Both the position numbers and the translations under genes were made by a program. Under the pieces are notes generated by a model that saw only the letters and a program-made list of their open reading frames with translations, ran no database searches and had not been told where the DNA came from. This document shows, in pieces, positions 60,283 to 64,000 of a DNA stretch of 64,000 nt; position 1 is the first letter of the stretch; every line of letters starts with the position of its first letter. Source of the stretch: Physella acuta. Its lineage: Eukaryota > Mollusca > Gastropoda > Physidae. The stretch lies in the NCBI RefSeq assembly GCF_028476545.1, contig NW_026732026.1, positions 382,501-446,500 on the forward strand, read 5' to 3'.

Positions 60283-62295
60283 ATTTGATGTTAACTACTT
60301 TTAGAGAATAGTAATGTTATCGTTTTATAAGTAGATATCTTTTTACGAATGAAACATTGTATAAAAAGTAAATTATACACATTTTCTGTGAAAAGCAAAT
60401 CATATATTTTATGAGTTAAACATTACTGAAAATTATAATTTTGCCATAAAGCAATAATTTGTGGAAACAGTATGTGAACAGATTGATCCATTGTAAACAT
60501 GTATGCCTTCAAGCAAAAGCTCAATGTTTTTTTGTTTTTAACTCTGTCTTCATCAGAGTTGTAGCAGATTTGTATAACCATAGGAAGCAAAGTTTGTGTT
60601 GTAGCAGAATTGTATTACCATAGGAACATAGTTTGAACTCTTGAAATCAATTGTATCTTTGCTTAGAAATTTTTTTTTATTACATTTAACAGTTAGATTA
60701 TAATAGTTAGCTTTTCAGCAATGATTAATAGCTGTATTTTACAGAAATGTTAAAGTATTGTGTTTACTAATAATGTATAAACAGTCCTTGCTCAAACTTG
60801 TATATTTATCTAATTTTTCAATAACTGACTTAGATTTCCAGAAAATGACCAGAGACGATCCTTTTTCAAAAGTGATAATTTTACACTTCATTTGTTCTTC
60901 TTTATTTTATGGGAAAGAGGCTGTATTATTAGGACTTGGAGATTGAGCAGCAACAATATACATGTCATTTTTAAGTTAAATAAACATAATAAGAGCAAAT
61001 TATTTTGGACAAGCTTGACATTTTTATACCTTTCTAGACATCAATGTTTGATTCCATTTTTATTTGTTAATGCATCATTTTCTCAAAGTGCTTCCATTTA
61101 AGTTTTATTAGTAACATTAATTGCATTTAACAAGATTATCTGATATTCAAGATTACTCTTGTGGTGAATCAAATAGTTGTTCATTGTGATTTAGCTTAGT
61201 AAAATATTTTGATGGAAACCTAGCTGCTCAATTGAAAAAAAATCAAACTTTGTTTTTAAGTGTCCTATATTTGAGGCAACTAGTCTGATCTCATGACATA
61301 ATATACTTTCATGTAGTGCTGTAAAATGCCATTTGCCTGAGAGAATTGGGTCAGACTCAGCATTTACAGTACACTAAATATTGTATTCATTGTATAGTGT
61401 TTTATTTTTGTAATCTTTTATACATCTTTGGAAATAGCTTAGTATGTGCTAACATTCAATTAGTTTTAGAACTCATCCTATATAATTTTTTTGGTATTAT
61501 ATTGGCTACAAAAGTTAAATTTATAATGATTCGTTCAGTATTAAACAGAGAATACTTTTACGCAACATTGTTTTTTTTTTAAAAAATTATTTTTGTATAA
61601 TCAAGATAAAAATCAAAATTATTTTTTTTTGAGTAACACATCTCTTACAATTTGTAAGCAGCAGTAAACTCAATAATTGCTGTAGAATGTTAATTAAATG
61701 TTAGTCAAGTTCTGTAACCCAGCAGTAATTCATGTAACACTGGAAATCCTTATATAATAACATTATATAGTTTTATTTGACTGTTGTAAGCCATCATTAT
61801 AAAATCATAGTTTATTTTATAAAATGATACAATTTTTTTTCACTGCCCCGTGCTAAACTAATGTAGGGCTTATCAACAGATGATTTCTATATTTCTATTA
61901 TATATATTATAAGCTTTGGTCTATTCTTTTGTTGACCCACATCTAAGGCAGTGATTTCGTTCAAACTTTCCAGGCTCTGGAGACTATATAAGAAAATGTC
62001 ATTTGTAATCTAATCAAATATTAAAGCATTCATTAAAAATCAATTTTAAAAGATCACTAAATTCAACATCAAAAGGGGAAATAATAAAATTATGAACTAT
62101 TTACACACACCTGAGATTTGGCCAACTGGTAACCAGGGACTGATAATTGTTAATTGCCAGCTATTGGTTAGGTTTTAAAGCTAAATTCTTTAGTTCTAAA
62201 GTGATGATTGTTTTTGAAAACAGATATTGACCTCTATTTAACTTTATTTTTAATTCAGGATTACTAAAAAGAAGAAAATAAACCAAGTATACAAA
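60283..62295. other. PNP 3' UTR and downstream AT-rich sequence
   Basis: No further gene recognised. A 35-base local duplication lies at about 60555-60625 (TTGTAGCAGA, TTACCATAGGAA). Confidence 0.5.
60979..60984 (+). other. Candidate PNP polyadenylation signal
   Basis: AATAAA, the first one I noticed after the PNP stop codon, about 700 bases downstream, in AT-rich sequence without an open frame. The position suits a 3' UTR of ordinary length, but other A/T-rich signals follow and none is proven. Confidence 0.35.
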
Positions 62296-62473
62296 CCTTT
62301 ATAAATAAGCTTTTGAATATATTGAAAATAACACTAATTTGCTTTCTTTAGTAAAAGAGTTGGTTGCTTATTAAATTTATTTCACATTTTTGAAATAAAT
62401 GGTTTTTTATAGAAAGCAAATTTGTGTTATTTTTTAAATTTTCACAGTATTTAAAAGTTTATAATTATAAAGG
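62296..62473. repeat. Imperfect foldback, 178 bp
   Basis: CCTTTATAAATAAGCTTTTG at the left and AAAAGTTTATAATTATAAAGG at the right, with ATAACACTAATTTGCTTTCT facing AGAAAGCAAATTTGTGTTAT. The inverted arms are about 65 bases with mismatches and gaps. Unclassified; perhaps a MITE relic. Confidence 0.55.
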
Positions 62474-63140
62474 TTTTTTAGTTTGTTTTATTATTTATGG
62501 CTAAATTTATTTTTGAATAGAAAAAATTATTTTATGGATGAAATATTTTGGCTTTGAATTTTTTCTTGTTAATGGTTTATGTTAATTTTAATAGCAATTT
62601 TGTGATATAAATTGTTTGTAACTCTTATTCTCAACTAAAATAAGATGTGATCTGAATAATTTACGCAAGTGCTTCAAATATTTTTGTATTTGCACATTTC
62701 ATTCAAAGAACAAATATAATAAAATAAAAAAAGCATTATTTAGAATTTTTAACTTTACTTTCAATGGAGATGTTTGTATTTGTTTATAAAACTTTTTTTA
62801 TTAGTCTACAAATATTTCTTAGAATTTCTGTGATGGGATTTAGTATCATTTTAATAAAATAGAAATTTTCTAGATGATATATATTGTTATCTTTTCGTAC
62901 TAAATTGACTTACCTTTATCTAATTTGATGTAATATTTTCATGTACCTTGTGAGGCAGGCTGACCTGAATTAAGGACACTTTTCATGTTATCTTCTCTGG
63001 CTGTGTATCTAACACTACCAAGGTAGACTACAAATGTTAATGCAGAATGCTGCAGTAACCTTTATTTCACTTATCAACTAAAAAACCTACACTATAAAAA
63101 ACATAAGCTTTTAAATTTAATAGGTATGTTCATAATATAT

Positions 63141-63142
63141 TT

Positions 63143-63214
<72 letters not shown>
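63141..63214. repeat. (AT)n microsatellite, 74 bp
   Basis: TA dinucleotides ending immediately before GTGGTACCTCAACATACATG. Confidence 0.97.
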
Positions 63215-63218
<4 letters not shown>

Positions 63219-63360
63219 GTACCTCAACATACATGATATTTAAGATAGGCGAGATCGATTGAGCGATTATTTTGCTGTAAGTTACAAAGAAAATGTTTAA
63301 ATACGTGGAACCAGTCTGGTTCCACAGTTCATGGAAAAGAACAGACAAGTTTTCAAGAGG
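63213..63360. mobile_element. pogo-like terminus fragment
   Basis: TAGTGGTACCTCAACATACA, matching the CAGTGGTACCTCGACATACG end at 31714 with substitutions. The TTCATGGAAAAGAACAGA-like stretch recalls 31953-31975 (TTCGTGGAAAAGAAACG). The other end was not found. Confidence 0.45.
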
Positions 63361-63925
63361 TACAGTAGCAGATAAAACAGGCTTTTAAAAAGAAATGGCA
63401 AAAACAAAATTGTATGATACATGAATGTTTATTTTTACAAAGGCATGATGGGGTTTAAAAATTCACTAACATATACAAAAGTGCTTGTATCAATATTTAA
63501 GATGTTTGAATGTGTCTGTCACGTTGAGCTACATGGCGTCTTCTTTACAATGGCCATCTTCATGTCAGGTACACAAACCATATCGTGGAATGAACATTGA
63601 TAAAAACAACACTTAATCATTACTGACTGAATATTCACAATATTTAGATCTATTCCATGCAACCATGGTCTAAAATGATCAAGATGAAATGGCATCAATC
63701 AAACTGGTCTTTATTTTTCAATAAGTAGGCAGCTAAAAACTCAATAGGGTTTGGTGGCCTAGAAAGAGAAATTTTAAAAATTAATATAATAAGATTCATT
63801 AAATATTTTTATTACTTGGTAGTTAATTTGAAATCACAATAATAAAGACTTAGACTTACTACATGTTAAAATTTGAAATACTCCAGAGTCATGCAATTGA
63901 TCAAAACAAAAACAAAAAACCCCAG
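63361..63925. other. AT-rich interval, no gene recognised
   Basis: Nothing identifiable on either strand. Confidence 0.45.
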
Positions 63926-63928
63926 CTA

Positions 63929-64000
63929 TTATATAGATATATATATATAGATAGATATTTATATATAGATATTTATATATATATAGATATTTATATATAT
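63929..64000. repeat. TATAGATATTTA-type simple repeat, runs off the window
   Basis: TATATAGATATTTATATATA-like units; continues beyond the end of the window. Confidence 0.9.

Overview
This is a 64 kb window of an animal nuclear genome, AT-rich and crowded with repeats. It carries two spliced genes whose introns follow GT-AG rules. The proteins, the scattered CTAGAT-type microsatellite, the tRNA-derived SINEs and the many hAT, Helentron-like and pogo-like elements fit an invertebrate, most likely a mollusc and perhaps a heterobranch gastropod. No marker gene fixes the species.

GENES. (1) Minus strand, 15968 down to 9385: a TRAF3-like adaptor in 12 coding exons. I rebuilt it codon by codon to 555 residues, with RING, TRAF zinc fingers, coiled coil and a TRAF-C/MATH domain, close to the length of human TRAF3. 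(2) Plus strand, 56928 to 60282: a purine nucleoside phosphorylase (PNP) of the trimeric family in 6 coding exons, 288 residues against 289 for human PNP. Three substrate-pocket positions carry the residues normally seen in methylthioadenosine phosphorylase (Thr38, Ser206, Asp248), while the PNP-type 5'-hydroxyl contact His262 is kept. This is the best biological lead in the window and suggests a 6-aminopurine (adenosine) phosphorylase. The two genes lie about 41 kb apart, and nothing in the sequence links them functionally.

REPEAT LANDSCAPE. 1-6059: three diverged copies of a SINE-bearing module, then a 29-bp minisatellite in two blocks and a 2.1-kb satellite of 32/35-bp units with higher-order structure. 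10480-12275: a 33-bp minisatellite in TRAF intron 9, split by a TTAA-flanked inverted-repeat element. 15-19 kb: two Helentron-like copies, a GTCATC-type MITE and a G/C-run hAT MITE. 19.9-23.9 kb: a tandem duplication, one copy of which received a non-autonomous LTR retrotransposon with apparently identical LTRs; the other copy preserves the empty site. 25.7-36.2 kb: three copies of an unnamed repeat, a hairpin-ended repeat in both orientations, a telomere-like array between mirrored G/C-run arms, and a pogo-like element. 36.3-41.7 kb: two hAT elements with perfect 8-bp target duplications. 44-54 kb: nested MITEs, a 5'-truncated LINE inside a hairpin-ended repeat, a third hAT element, and TA arrays next to element ends. 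54-56.3 kb: CTAGAT-rich sequence and an inverted repeat. 60.3-64 kb: PNP 3' flank and AT-rich sequence.

LIMITS. Family assignments are from reading motifs, terminal repeats and target duplications by eye. No alignment or database search was run. Edges of repeats without clear termini are accurate to roughly 10-30 bases. 5' UTR exons and promoters of both genes could not be fixed.
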